From: Natrialba sp. SSL1
GTDB lineage: Archaea > Halobacteriota > Halobacteria > Halobacteriales > Natrialbaceae
DNA: 64,000 bases
Assembly: GCF_001861355.1 (NCBI RefSeq)
Contig: NZ_MASN01000027.1
Location: forward strand, 1 to 64,000
Direction of reading: 5' to 3'
In this document: positions 10,595 through 19,124 of the stretch, piece after piece
How positions within the stretch are numbered: the stretch's first letter is position 1
Layout of the letters: every line of letters starts with the position of its first letter
Made by a program: the position numbers and the translations under genes
The notes under the pieces: generated by a model
The model's database searches: none
Told to the model about the DNA's origin: nothing
The model's input: only the letters and a program-made list of their open reading frames with translations

Positions 10595-10616
10595 GGTAGC
10601 CGTACGCCGAATCCGT

Positions 10617-10636
10617 TTTACCGGAAACCCGGTGTC
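10617..10636 (+). repeat. ORB repeat 8
   Basis: TTTACCGGAAACCCGGTGTC, a near-perfect copy. Confidence 0.85.
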
Positions 10637-10689
10637 CTGTCGCTCTGTGTTCTCTTCGCAGCCGAGAATACTGCCTTTCCCTCCTGAGC

Positions 10690-10709
10690 ACACCCCATTT
10701 CCGGTGAAA
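10690..10709 (-). repeat. ORB repeat 9, reversed
   Basis: ACACCCCATTTCCGGTGAAA, the only reverse-oriented copy in the downstream cluster, facing repeat 8. Confidence 0.78.
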
Positions 10710-10839
10710 ACGGATGGTAATTGTTCTCTATAGTTGCTTTTCGTGGGTTGTTCGATTCAGGGTCGGTGCTTCGAACTGACTTGTTTTGAAGAGGGGGACT
10801 CGAGTACCCGGTGGTCGCTGTGGCGGCCCTGATGACTGT

Positions 10840-10858
10840 TTCACCGGAAACCTAGTGT
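10840..10858 (+). repeat. ORB repeat 10
   Basis: TTCACCGGAAACCTAGTGT, one or two changes from the consensus. Confidence 0.8.
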
Positions 10859-11109
10859 GGTCCGTGCTGTTTCGTTGGTGTGTCTTCTGTGTTGGGTGCC
10901 TGCTGCGTTAGCGTATCTATTCTGTTAGGGTGCCTGCTGCGTGGGGGTATCTGCTGGGTTAGATTCCCGCTGTGTCCGAGTGTCTGCTATGTTTCGAAGT
11001 TGATTATCCCGGAGCTACCGATCAGGGCTGGGGTGCGTCGACAAGGTGAGGAAATCGACGAGGACGAATAGTACCGACAGAGCGTCTCCAGCACTCGTGA
11101 TGCTCTTCG

Positions 11110-11355
11110 TCAATCTCTGATTGTTAGAATCCCATCGTTTATTTTCACCTCGTTTGCGTCGGTCGGGATGCCGAATTCGAACTGAGCCCCATCGATGACG
11201 ACGATTGCCGTTTCGCCGACGATATCGAGCGTCGGTTGGCCAGCGACTTGTCCGAAGTCGACGGCGATAACCTGTTCTTCGTCGTACTGGCGGTTCGTGA
11301 TCGTAATCTCGTCCTGTTCTCCCGCTGCTGCTTCTAGCTCTGGTGGTGTTTCCAT
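11110..11355 (-). CDS. DUF7127-like small protein
   Basis: 81 aa from ATG 11355. The sequence alternates charged and beta-prone stretches (ITITNRQYDEEQVIAVDFG, then TLDIVGETAIVVIDGAQFEF and VKINDGILTI), resembling the Hsp20/alpha-crystallin-like fold assigned to haloarchaeal DUF7127 proteins. Such proteins often lie beside orc1/cdc6 at haloarchaeal origins, as here. Biochemical function is unknown. An in-frame start 45 bp upstream is possible but adds a poorly acidic extension. Confidence 0.75.
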   Translation of the reverse strand: METPPELEAAAGEQDEITITNRQYDEEQVIAVDFGQVAGQPTLDIVGETAIVVIDGAQFEFGIPTDANEVKINDGILTIRD

Positions 11356-11514
11356 ACTCCGTGTTGGCGGGCAGCAATCGTAAGTACCGTGCACGAACAT
11401 GCCACCTCGGTTCTGTGTCCGGTGGGGTGTTTTTCGGTCGGTTGTGACTCTGTTTGTCCACTTGCGACTGGATACATTAGAGTCGATAGATCGATAACCG
11501 ACAGCGCGGGTATC

Positions 11515-11874
11515 CTACACTCCCAGAATCGCAACGAGTGGCTCTCCTGAGACGAGGAGCAGGACGTTGTTCACGACGAACAACGTGTACAGCGCGACCA
11601 TCGTTCCAATGAACTGGATATCTCGGGGATGTGAGAGGAGGTGGCCGATTCCCATAATAATCACCGCATAGAGGCTCGCTGCCAGCGGAACGCCTGCAAA
11701 GCCGAGAGATTCGAAGAATAGGACAGTCACCGGATTGAGTTCGTTGGCATAGGGGACGACGAAAAACAACGTTGCAGCGACCATGTCGATAAACCATAAC
11801 GAGAGAAAGGCGACTCGCAACGGGGGCGATTCTGGCGGATCGAGATTCAGTCGTCGAACTGTTTCAACTCCCAT
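11515..11874 (-). CDS. small integral membrane protein, haloarchaeal unknown
   Basis: 119 aa with three to four hydrophobic helices (about residues 20-42, 45-62, 64-82, 87-112) and a charged N-terminus (RRLNLDPPESPPLR). Proline and charged residues sit in the loops. I recognise no named family. It stands alone between the DUF7127-like gene and the PadR regulator, read opposite to the latter. Confidence 0.7.
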   Translation of the reverse strand: MGVETVRRLNLDPPESPPLRVAFLSLWFIDMVAATLFFVVPYANELNPVTVLFFESLGFAGVPLAASLYAVIIMGIGHLLSHPRDIQFIGTMVALYTLFVVNNVLLLVSGEPLVAILGV

Positions 11875-12171
11875 CTGTAGTTCTCCATTGGGGGGTACAG
11901 GAATTACGTGTTGACCTTGCCTACGCTACTGTGACTGTCTCACACGGCCACTTTCGCCGCTTTTGTCTCCCGGCTTTCCCATCATCGTCGAGTCACCTTC
12001 TCTGCTATCAATCAGTTGTTACCTGCTCTGTCATGCAGGTATGTCGTTCTTGCATTGGTCTTGTTGCACCGAATACGGAACTGGGTCGAGACTGGGTTTC
12101 GGTGGGCAAATCCTCTTTCTCGTCGTTCTGTTTCCACTATATTTATTATATCTAGTTCCATACCGAATTGT
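11875..12171. other. intergenic region between divergent genes with a promoter for the PadR gene
   Basis: About 300 bp without a gene. The right end holds a strong AT-rich box TATTTATTATATCTAG (about 12139-12154), about 25 bp before the PadR start codon, which implies a leaderless transcript. Confidence 0.6.
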
Positions 12172-12453
12172 ATGTATGACCTAACTGGGTTCCAGCGTGA
12201 CCTCCTGTACGTCGCTGCAGGTCTCGATGAACCACACGGCCTCGCAATCAAAGAAGAACTCGAGAACTACTACGAGAGCGAAATCCACCACGGCCGACTC
12301 TACCCGAACCTGGATACGCTCGTCGACAAGGGTCTCATCGAGAAAGGGACGGCTGACCGACGGACGAACGTCTACAGCGTTACGCGTCGCGGCCGTCGCG
12401 AACTCGAAGATCGGCGTGACTGGGAGGAGCAGTACGTTTCGGATCTGGTCTGA
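12172..12453 (+). CDS. PadR family transcriptional regulator
   Basis: 93 aa. It is a single winged helix: FQRDLLYVAAGLDEPHGLAI, then HHGRLYPNLDTLVDKGLIEKG and the wing NVYSVTRRGRRELEDR, typical of haloarchaeal PadR-type regulators, which are often short and lack the bacterial C-terminal dimerisation helix. I use ATG 12172 because the TATA box about 25 bp upstream fits a leaderless start. No target is evident. Confidence 0.9.
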   Translation: MYDLTGFQRDLLYVAAGLDEPHGLAIKEELENYYESEIHHGRLYPNLDTLVDKGLIEKGTADRRTNVYSVTRRGRRELEDRRDWEEQYVSDLV

Positions 12454-12700
12454 TCGGCCAACCGGTTCAGCACTGCTTGCACCCGTCAGCGCACTCCCGT
12501 AGGGTACGCTTTCTTCTGGCCTTGCCAGTTCGTTCGCTGGGACCAGCCCGGCTTCGCCCTCAATTCGGGCAATTTGTCCCGTGACTGCCCGCAACAACTC
12601 TCTCTATTTCGGAATTTGAGCGGCTCAGTTGTGTCGATGGTAGCCGTGATAGCGGAACTGGGGGCACCGGTTTATGCTTTTCACGCGCGTTCTCATCTGT

Positions 12701-13348
12701 ATGGGCGACTCTCACAATGGCCACGACCACGGTACTGACACCGGTCACAACAGCAATACCGACCACGATACTGACACCAGCCACAACCCTAACAACAATA
12801 ACAACAACGATCACGACACTGACACCGGCCAGAATCCCGACAACGACAACGATCGCGACACTGACACCGGCCATAACCTCGACAACGACCACGGCCACAA
12901 CCACCACCCACCCCACAATCACGACACCGATCCCGAACCCGACCGTGATCACATCCTCGTCCCCCTCGACGAAACACCACTTCTCGAGGACACCCTCTCA
13001 TATGCGTTCGACCACCACCCGAACGCACGCCTTACCGTTCTCCACGTCGCAACTGTTCCCACAGATGCACCACTCGAGTTCAGTGGTGAGCAGTCAGCGT
13101 GGCACGACAACTCCGAGGCGGTCTTCGAGCGCGCGACTACTCTCGCGGCGGAGCGCGATCGGTCGATCGAAACGGCAGTCACCTTTGGCCAGCCAGCGCG
13201 AGCGATACTCGAGTACGAACGTGATGAGGCGGTCGACGGGATCGTTATGGGGAGCCACGGCCGCTCGCGCGTTGAGAAGTTGCTTCTCGGGAGTGTTGCA
13301 AATACGGTGTCACGCCGTGCGTCTGTTCCGGTGACGATTGTTCGGTGA
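12701..13348 (+). CDS. universal stress protein with a His/Asp/Asn-rich N-terminal extension
   Basis: 215 aa from ATG 12701. The last 130 residues are a UspA domain: HILVPLDETPL, VLHVATVP and the ATP-binding signature GIVMGSHGRSRVEKLLLGS. The first 85 residues are unusual, a low-complexity tract of His, Asp, Asn and Thr (for example NGHDHGTDTGHNSNTDHD) built from imperfect 45-48-bp DNA repeats. Such tracts can bind Zn, Ni, Co or Cu. This suggests a metal-linked stress protein, but binding is inferred from composition only. An in-frame start at 12674 is less likely. Confidence 0.88.
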   Translation: MGDSHNGHDHGTDTGHNSNTDHDTDTSHNPNNNNNNDHDTDTGQNPDNDNDRDTDTGHNLDNDHGHNHHPPHNHDTDPEPDRDHILVPLDETPLLEDTLSYAFDHHPNARLTVLHVATVPTDAPLEFSGEQSAWHDNSEAVFERATTLAAERDRSIETAVTFGQPARAILEYERDEAVDGIVMGSHGRSRVEKLLLGSVANTVSRRASVPVTIVR

Positions 13349-13480
13349 TGGGTTGCCGCCGATGATCGTTCGGTAATAGGTTGCCGCCGATGATCGTTCG
13401 GTAATGGGTTGTTTCCCGAGTATCGTTCGGTGAGTGGTCGTATCCCCCCTCACGTCTGTTCGGTGAGTGGTTGCTGTTCC
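13340..13480 (+). repeat. degenerate tandem repeat beginning in the stop region of the stress-protein gene
   Basis: Five units each start GTTCGGT(G/A)A: two of 28 bp that are nearly identical (with GGTTGCCGCCGATGATC), then units of 29 and 33 bp and a partial one. The first unit begins inside the last codons of the stress-protein gene. The array is probably non-coding. The rest of the gap, to 13678, shows nothing recognisable. Confidence 0.75.
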
Positions 13481-13678
13481 CCTGCCGATCACGTGACGAC
13501 CGGTGGTCCTGTCGAATCCGCACTGCTAGCTACACGAGGGCATCACCGGGCAGTAGTGTCATCGCCGGCCGAAGCTACGATTTAGCTGAGTTATCCCGTA
13601 TTGCTGGCTTTCTGGACACTGACCAGGCGTGAACGCCATTGGTAACTAAGTGTGGCTGCGTCTGCAACACGGATACCA

Positions 13679-14584
13679 ATGCCCGAGCGGACAACGATCG
13701 GTGTTCTGGCGGATCCGTTCCTCTACGAGTGGCAGGTTCGTGCACTCGACCGGGTACAGACACAGACCGACGCAGAAATTTCGGTCGTGGTCACGAACGC
13801 CGAGAAAGAAGACTGTACAGCAGAGTCGTGGAACGACTCTCGATTCGAAGCCGCAGACGTACGGCGATTCGTCGACGTTCTTCGTCAGGAGCAGGCGTGG
13901 GCACTGGTCCTCGCCGAACGGGCGTTTGCGAGACGGCTTGGGGATGACCAGCATCTCTGGCATCGCCACTCGATCGATGCAATCGACCAACTCGAGGACG
14001 CAGCCCATCTCGAGTGTGAGCCCCGCCGCGACGGGAGCTGGTACGAGTTTCCCGACGACGTTGTGTCACGACTCGCTGACCAGTGCGATGTGTTGGTCCT
14101 CTTCGGGTTCGGTCTCCTGAAGGGGGCGGTTCTCACCGCAACTGAACACGGCATTTTGAGCTTTCACCCCGCCGATATCCGCTCGTACCGTGGGATGGGG
14201 CCACCACCGATCTTCCACGACGGCCAGTCGACGGCCGGTTCGACACTGCAGCGACTCACCGAGTCGATCGACGGTGGAGAGGTCATCGCGTACGACGAGG
14301 TCGATATCAGTGACTGTCACACGCTCTGGGACGTTTTCGACCGACTCGTCTCACTCCAGATACAGTTGTTACCGGACGGCATCGAACGCGTGTGCGACCC
14401 GTCGTTTGAGCCGACCACTGTTCCCGACGACCAGCTCGGTGCGTTTTACCCGCGGTCGATGCGCCGCAGCCCGTCGTTTGCCGGCCGGATTCTCGCGAAA
14501 AACGTTACCGGTCGCCTCCGTCGACAGGTTCGCACGCGAGTCTCGCTCCCAGCCATCGACCGGGCGAGGCCAGTTCGCCGATAA
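13679..14584 (+). CDS. formyltransferase-family protein (methionyl-tRNA formyltransferase-like)
   Basis: 301 aa. The central region carries the formyltransferase core, with SFHPADIRSYRGMGPPPIF (about residues 161-179) followed by STAGSTLQRLTESIDGGEVI (about 186-205). In true methionyl-tRNA or phosphoribosylglycinamide formyltransferases the first motif is NxHxxLLP; here Ser replaces the catalytic Asn while His and the later Asp remain. Archaea do not formylate initiator tRNA, so another acceptor, such as a sugar nucleotide, is more likely. It could also be inactive. The gene stands alone, with ATG 13679 preferred over in-frame 13652. Confidence 0.8.
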   Translation: MPERTTIGVLADPFLYEWQVRALDRVQTQTDAEISVVVTNAEKEDCTAESWNDSRFEAADVRRFVDVLRQEQAWALVLAERAFARRLGDDQHLWHRHSIDAIDQLEDAAHLECEPRRDGSWYEFPDDVVSRLADQCDVLVLFGFGLLKGAVLTATEHGILSFHPADIRSYRGMGPPPIFHDGQSTAGSTLQRLTESIDGGEVIAYDEVDISDCHTLWDVFDRLVSLQIQLLPDGIERVCDPSFEPTTVPDDQLGAFYPRSMRRSPSFAGRILAKNVTGRLRRQVRTRVSLPAIDRARPVRR

Positions 14585-14608
14585 CTACCGACTTGTACAT
14601 ACCCGAGA

Positions 14609-17137
14609 CTACGCCGGTCTGGCTGTTGCAGGCAGTGTGAACGAAAACGTCGCCCCGTCGCCCGGCTCCGACTCGACCCAGATCTCTCCGCCGTGGCGTT
14701 CGACGATCCGCTGACACAGCGCAAGGCCTATCCCGGTTCCTTCGTACTCGTGGCGACTGTGTAGTCGGTCGAAGACGGTGAACACGCGCTCTTGATCGTC
14801 GTGGTCGATCCCGATCCCGTTGTCCGTAACCGAGAGCACCCACTCTCCACCACGTCGTCTCGAGTCGATCTCTATCTGTGGCTCCTGCTCGCCACTGTAG
14901 GTTATCGCGTTCTCGAGCAGATTCTGGAAGACCTGTCGGAGCTGACTGGCGTCGCCCTCGACTCGCGGGAGGCGCCCGGTCGAAATCTTGGCTCCACGTT
15001 CCTCGATACACAGCTGCAGGTCCTCGCGGACGTCGTCGACGACCGGCCCCAGATCGATCGGTTCGATAGGATTCCCTCGCGTTTCGATCCGTGAGTACGT
15101 CAGAAGGCCGTCGATCATCCCGCGCATCCGGTCTGCCCCGTCGACAGCGTACGCGAGGAACTCCTCGCCGTCATCGTCGAACTCGTCACCGTATCGGCTT
15201 TCGAGTAGCTGCAGGTAACTTGTGACCATCCGCAGCGGTTCCTGCAGGTCGTGGCTAGCCGCGTAGGCGAACTGTTCGAGGCGCTCGTTCGACTCCTCGA
15301 GTGCGTGCTCGCGTTGGCGTTGCTCGAGTTCGTAGGCGACCCACTGCGTCATGAGCTCGTGGAAGGTCCGCTCGGCGTCGGTGAACGGCTGCTCTCGTGA
15401 GTCTGAACTGACGAAGAAGAACGTCCGATCGGCGCTGTTCTCGAGTTCGATCCGCGCGCCGAGATAGGACTCGACGCCGACCGTCTCGTGTGCGATTGTC
15501 CCTTCGACGCCGGCGTTTTGCGGTGTGGTGACGCCGATTGTGGTTTCGCTGTCGGTCGTGAGTTTGCAGTAGGTTTCGGCGAGTGGGATCGTCGTGCCCG
15601 GTGAGAGCTGTTCGTGGTCGTCACTTGCAGCCTTGATTTCGATCGTTTCCGTCGTCTGATCGATTCGTGAGAGCGCACCGAACTCGAGATCGAACCGATC
15701 ACAGCCGAGGTCGAACATTCGCTGTAACTTCTCCTCGAAGGTCCGGTCTGCGTCGGCTGCGATTTCGCCGAGGCGCTGCTTGGCGTCTTCGCGTCTGTCG
15801 CGTTCAAACTGGAACGTAACCCATTGACCGAGTAGCTGGTGGAACGTCAGTTCGTCGCTGCTGAACCCGCTCTCGCGCTCCTCGCTAGAGACGAAGAAGA
15901 ACGTTCGGTCGGTCCCACCCTGGATCTCGATGTGCGTGCCGAGATAGGCGCGAATCCCGAACTCGTTGTAGATGCGACTCTCGTCGTACCCCTCCGCTCG
16001 AGGATCGGTGATGCCCGTCGCGTTCAGAGCCGTGGTTGACTCCGTCGCTGGCTCTCCAGTTCTGTCACCCCCAATCGAACTTCCAGTGGCTGTGCTTTCC
16101 TCCGAACTGCTGGTGCTCTCGGTTGCTGCCGCACAGTAGGTTTCAGAGAGCGCTAACTCGAGTCCCGCCTCGAAGTGCTCGTGGTCATCGCTGACGTACT
16201 CGAGTTCGAACTGATCGTTCTCGATATCAATGCGGGCCATCGCACCGAGTTCGAGGTCGAACCGGTCACAGCCGAGTTCGAACAGCGACTGCAGTTTCTC
16301 TTGGAACGAGCGGTTGGGGTCGCCGGTGATCCGGTTCTGGCGCTCGAGATACTGTTGGTTCTCGTGCAGTCTGTTGTTCGCCCTGGTGCGATCGAGCAGC
16401 GTCCCCATCATCCGGTCGTTCTCACGTTTGAGCTGCTCGGGGCCGAAGAACTCCTCGGGTGGCGTATAGTAGAAATTCTTGCAGGCGATGTCGTCGTAGA
16501 CGATGTGTGGGTGTGTCTTGATGACCTTCTGGACGGTGTCCGCCGGGAACTGCGCCCGGTCGTACTGGCAGAGCGCGATCATATCCGTCTCTGGCAGCAG
16601 CCGATTGAGCTTGTTCTCGTAGTCGATGAGTTCGGTGTGTGGGCAGCCGCCGTCGGTCGCCCAACTCATCTCGTCCGTGATGCGGAGCCCGTCGTACTCG
16701 CTCGTGACGTCGTCGATGAGGTCGGTGAGGAGGTCGATCATCTCGTCGGCGTCGAACGCCCCGTTTCGAAGGTACGACTCTTCGGCAGTCCATACCGTCA
16801 GCGCACCCGTTTCGCGCGCAGTGTCGGTTTCGACGCCTGCCTCACGCAGCCGGTCGAGAATCTCGTCCCGGTCGGTTTCGTCGACGATGTAGAGACACTT
16901 CTCGCCGCGCTCGAGTCCTCGTTTGATGAACGGCAGCGCCGTCTCGAACTGCTCGTCGTCGGACTCATAGACGAGAGCGAGGTGGTCGTGTGAGCCGTGG
17001 TGTTCGTGTTGCCCGCGGCTCTCGAGTTGGTGTGGGTTTGGCTCAGCTATCGGATTCGCTGCCGGCTGTCGTGTGCTGCGTTCTCGTTCGAAACCGAGAC
17101 TGTCAGTGTCATCAGCACGTTGTGTCGGATAACTCAT
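14609..17137 (-). CDS. sensor histidine kinase (MEDS-GAF-GAF-HisKA-HATPase)
   Basis: 842 aa, no TM helices, so cytosolic. A MEDS domain (about 50-235; HLALVYESDDEQFETALPFI, CLYIVDET) precedes two GAF domains with parallel sequence (about 285-440 and 455-595, both with TFFFVSS). HisKA follows with the phospho-acceptor box FAYAASHDLQEPLRMV (about 625), then an HATPase domain with N box NLLENAITYSG, G1 GIGIDHDDQERVF and G2 GTGIGLALCQRIV. Each GAF is introduced by FDLGCDRFDLE. MEDS domains are associated with sensing in methanogens and haloarchaea. No response regulator is adjacent. The ATG at 17137 avoids an unlikely N-terminal extension. Confidence 0.92.
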   Translation of the reverse strand: MSYPTQRADDTDSLGFERERSTRQPAANPIAEPNPHQLESRGQHEHHGSHDHLALVYESDDEQFETALPFIKRGLERGEKCLYIVDETDRDEILDRLREAGVETDTARETGALTVWTAEESYLRNGAFDADEMIDLLTDLIDDVTSEYDGLRITDEMSWATDGGCPHTELIDYENKLNRLLPETDMIALCQYDRAQFPADTVQKVIKTHPHIVYDDIACKNFYYTPPEEFFGPEQLKRENDRMMGTLLDRTRANNRLHENQQYLERQNRITGDPNRSFQEKLQSLFELGCDRFDLELGAMARIDIENDQFELEYVSDDHEHFEAGLELALSETYCAAATESTSSSEESTATGSSIGGDRTGEPATESTTALNATGITDPRAEGYDESRIYNEFGIRAYLGTHIEIQGGTDRTFFFVSSEERESGFSSDELTFHQLLGQWVTFQFERDRREDAKQRLGEIAADADRTFEEKLQRMFDLGCDRFDLEFGALSRIDQTTETIEIKAASDDHEQLSPGTTIPLAETYCKLTTDSETTIGVTTPQNAGVEGTIAHETVGVESYLGARIELENSADRTFFFVSSDSREQPFTDAERTFHELMTQWVAYELEQRQREHALEESNERLEQFAYAASHDLQEPLRMVTSYLQLLESRYGDEFDDDGEEFLAYAVDGADRMRGMIDGLLTYSRIETRGNPIEPIDLGPVVDDVREDLQLCIEERGAKISTGRLPRVEGDASQLRQVFQNLLENAITYSGEQEPQIEIDSRRRGGEWVLSVTDNGIGIDHDDQERVFTVFDRLHSRHEYEGTGIGLALCQRIVERHGGEIWVESEPGDGATFSFTLPATARPA

Positions 17138-17561
17138 AGTAGTGGAGAGCGATCGATGATCGCAGCCTACAGCCCACCATCCACAGCGGGGCCGACCGCT
17201 CACGGAGGAAACGGTCGACCGGTCGCGGTGATAGAGGGGTGTCGGTATCAGGCCCGAACTTGTGGTTTTGTGTCGTCGCAGTCGATGGTACACTGTTCGG
17301 CGGATGATCGCCGTCGTGACGGGCGACGGGCAAGCGTGCGGGTGGCATCTCGGCTACGATCACCGTGGGTGTCAGTATCGACTCCGTACCAGACACAACG
17401 GAATAAGGACGCGGGTTCTCTGAACCCAGACGTGTGTGAAAGATAGAGTCATAGGGCTGTTATCCTCTTTTTGTCAGTCTATCGATCACGTTCCGTTCCT
17501 TTCATCGACCTCGGTTGTTGTGTCACCGTCTACTCACTGATCACTGAGGTCGCTCGCCCAC
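17138..17561. other. intergenic region upstream of the kinase gene
   Basis: About 420 bp lie between the 3' end of the phosphoribosyltransferase gene and the kinase start. I see no gene motif. It must hold the kinase promoter, but no clear TATA box stands out. Confidence 0.4.
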
Positions 17562-18197
17562 TCACTGCTCATCGAGATACGAGCGCGCACGCTCGTCGCT
17601 CACCTGCCGGAAATCCTCGTAGTACTGTCCAACGGCGCTGAAATCCGCTGGCCGCTCGAGCGCGATAACCGAATCTACCGGCGCTTCGTTCTCGAGTGTC
17701 TCGAGCGACCGCGGCGAGCCAACCGGCACCGCCAGGGTAACGGCCGTCGCGCCCGCGTCGGCGACCTGTCTGAGACACGCGATTGCCGTCGCACCGGTCG
17801 CCACTCCATCGTCGACGACGACCACCCGTTTCCCGTCGACTGCCGGTATCGACCCGTTACCGCCTCGGTACTGGTTCACTTTCTCGCGTGCGGCCTCGGC
17901 TTCGCGCGTCCGTTCGCGGTCGATGTAGTCGTCTTCAACCCGCAACTGCTCGACGAGATCGTCGTTGAGCCACAGGGTCCCGTCGCTCGCGACAGCACCG
18001 AGTGCCAGTTCCGGATTCCCTGGTGCGCCAATCTTCGATGCGACGACGACGTCGAGCGTCGCTCCCAGTTCGTCTGCGACCGGTCGTGCGACCGGAAGCG
18101 CACCGCGTGGAATCCCGAGCACCACGTCTGCCTCGGCCCCTTCCGCCGCGAGGTGTGCGCCTAGCTGCTCGCCGGCGTCCGTTCGATCGGTGAACAT
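17562..18197 (-). CDS. phosphoribosyltransferase family protein
   Basis: 211 aa from ATG 18197 (MFTDRTDAGEQLGAHL). The type I PRT signature VVVVDDGVATGATA lies at about residues 128-141, preceded by the dipeptide loop region VVASKIGAP. Proteins with this plan act on PRPP with bases or are PRT-like regulators. The N-terminal FTDRTDAGEQLG is typical of the ComF/erythromycin-esterase-linked PRT group, so the substrate is uncertain. Confidence 0.87.
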   Translation of the reverse strand: MFTDRTDAGEQLGAHLAAEGAEADVVLGIPRGALPVARPVADELGATLDVVVASKIGAPGNPELALGAVASDGTLWLNDDLVEQLRVEDDYIDRERTREAEAAREKVNQYRGGNGSIPAVDGKRVVVVDDGVATGATAIACLRQVADAGATAVTLAVPVGSPRSLETLENEAPVDSVIALERPADFSAVGQYYEDFRQVSDERARSYLDEQ

Positions 18198-18293
18198 CCC
18201 TCTTCCTCTCACCTTCTCTACGTTCCCACAGTGGTTGTATGTGTCTATCACTACCCACGTCAGTAACGGCCGATGACACTGGACGGCGGCAGC

Positions 18294-18461
18294 TCAGCGC
18301 TCGCTCTCCTCTGACTCCGTCCCCTCGAGTTCTGCGAGCACCCACTCGAGTGCGTCTATCTTTCCGTCGAGGTGCTTCGATCGGGGGTCGTAGTAGTCAC
18401 AGGCGTCTCTCGTCCGGCGCAGTGCGGTCAGTCGGTCGCGAATCTCGTCGCGGGCGGGCAT
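18294..18461 (-). CDS. small conserved-looking haloarchaeal protein
   Basis: 55 aa from ATG 18461. It is almost entirely helical and strongly charged (DEIRDRLTALRRTRDACDYY, then KIDALEWVLAELEG), with a probable coiled coil. I recognise no family. A TATAAAC-like box (about 18489) lies about 28 bp upstream, fitting a leaderless start. It lies about 100 bp upstream of the phosphoribosyltransferase on the same strand and may be co-transcribed. Confidence 0.6.
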   Translation of the reverse strand: MPARDEIRDRLTALRRTRDACDYYDPRSKHLDGKIDALEWVLAELEGTESEESER

Positions 18462-18600
18462 CGTATCCTGGACGGACCACAGCGAAATGTATAAACTATT
18501 CACCGGTTGGAGTCAGTCGATCTAGACAGTCTCTTGGTCTGAAACGGCGCATTTCGGTACGCTATTGATGGATGAGTGCCTACCTGTGACACTGATTTCG

Positions 18601-19092
18601 ATGGCTGGTGATGCACCGTCCGACCACGTCGATCGACACGAGCGCCTCGACCGTCTCACCGCGCTTCGACGGCGCGTCTGTCCCGCCCTACACGATGTTG
18701 CACAGCAGTTCGGCGGCTACGTCCAGTGTACGATGCACCCCTCGGAGTACGTCGGGACCGTCGATCGATCGCTCGAGCAGTTCCGTACTGACCTTCGGTC
18801 GATGGCCTTTCGGCCGGAACCGGTCGCGGCGCTGAAGCGCCACCGAGACGGCCGCCAATCCGCCGGTAGCTGGGTCCATCGTCACTCGCTGCTCGCCGAG
18901 AAACAGCTGCACGTGACGCTGTTTTTCGCAGGCGAGTCCTCGGTCGAGACGTACGCCCACTGGGAGCACTCCTGGATTCGCCATCCGATCGACCACTACC
19001 GAGCCAGCGGCTGGGATACGTCCGCCGGCGTCGAGACGATGCGCACCCTCTTGCGAACGCACGGAATCTCGTTCCGTGAATCGCGACCGTAA
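18601..19092 (+). CDS. uncharacterised haloarchaeal protein
   Basis: 163 aa from ATG 18601. The sequence is rich in His, Arg and aromatic residues (SWVHRHSLLAEKQLHVTLFF, TYAHWEHSWIRHPIDHYRA) and has no membrane segment. I do not recognise the family. It ends 32 bp before the glycosyltransferase gene on the same strand, so the two may form an operon. An in-frame ATG at 18565 is possible but would start in a region without acidic bias. Confidence 0.65.
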   Translation: MAGDAPSDHVDRHERLDRLTALRRRVCPALHDVAQQFGGYVQCTMHPSEYVGTVDRSLEQFRTDLRSMAFRPEPVAALKRHRDGRQSAGSWVHRHSLLAEKQLHVTLFFAGESSVETYAHWEHSWIRHPIDHYRASGWDTSAGVETMRTLLRTHGISFRESRP

Positions 19093-19124
19093 TCGTATCT
19101 TGGTCGGCGTCGAACGATCCGCCA

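Larger units (their letters stand above)
10433..11109. other. origin region, downstream ORB cluster and T/G-rich repeats
   Basis: The gap after orc1/cdc6 carries five further ORB-type repeats (10515-10536, 10575-10594, 10617-10636, 10690-10709 reversed, 10840-10858). Beyond them lies a T/G-rich, C-poor stretch (about 10865-11000) built of degenerate units such as GGGTGCCTGCTGCGT (twice) and TATCTGCTGGGTTAG. No gene is supported. A second ORB array downstream of the initiator gene has been described for some haloarchaeal origins. Confidence 0.8.

Noticed and set aside
13340-13480. Possible CRISPR array
   Set aside because: Units are contiguous and diverged with no unique spacers; it is a degenerate tandem repeat.
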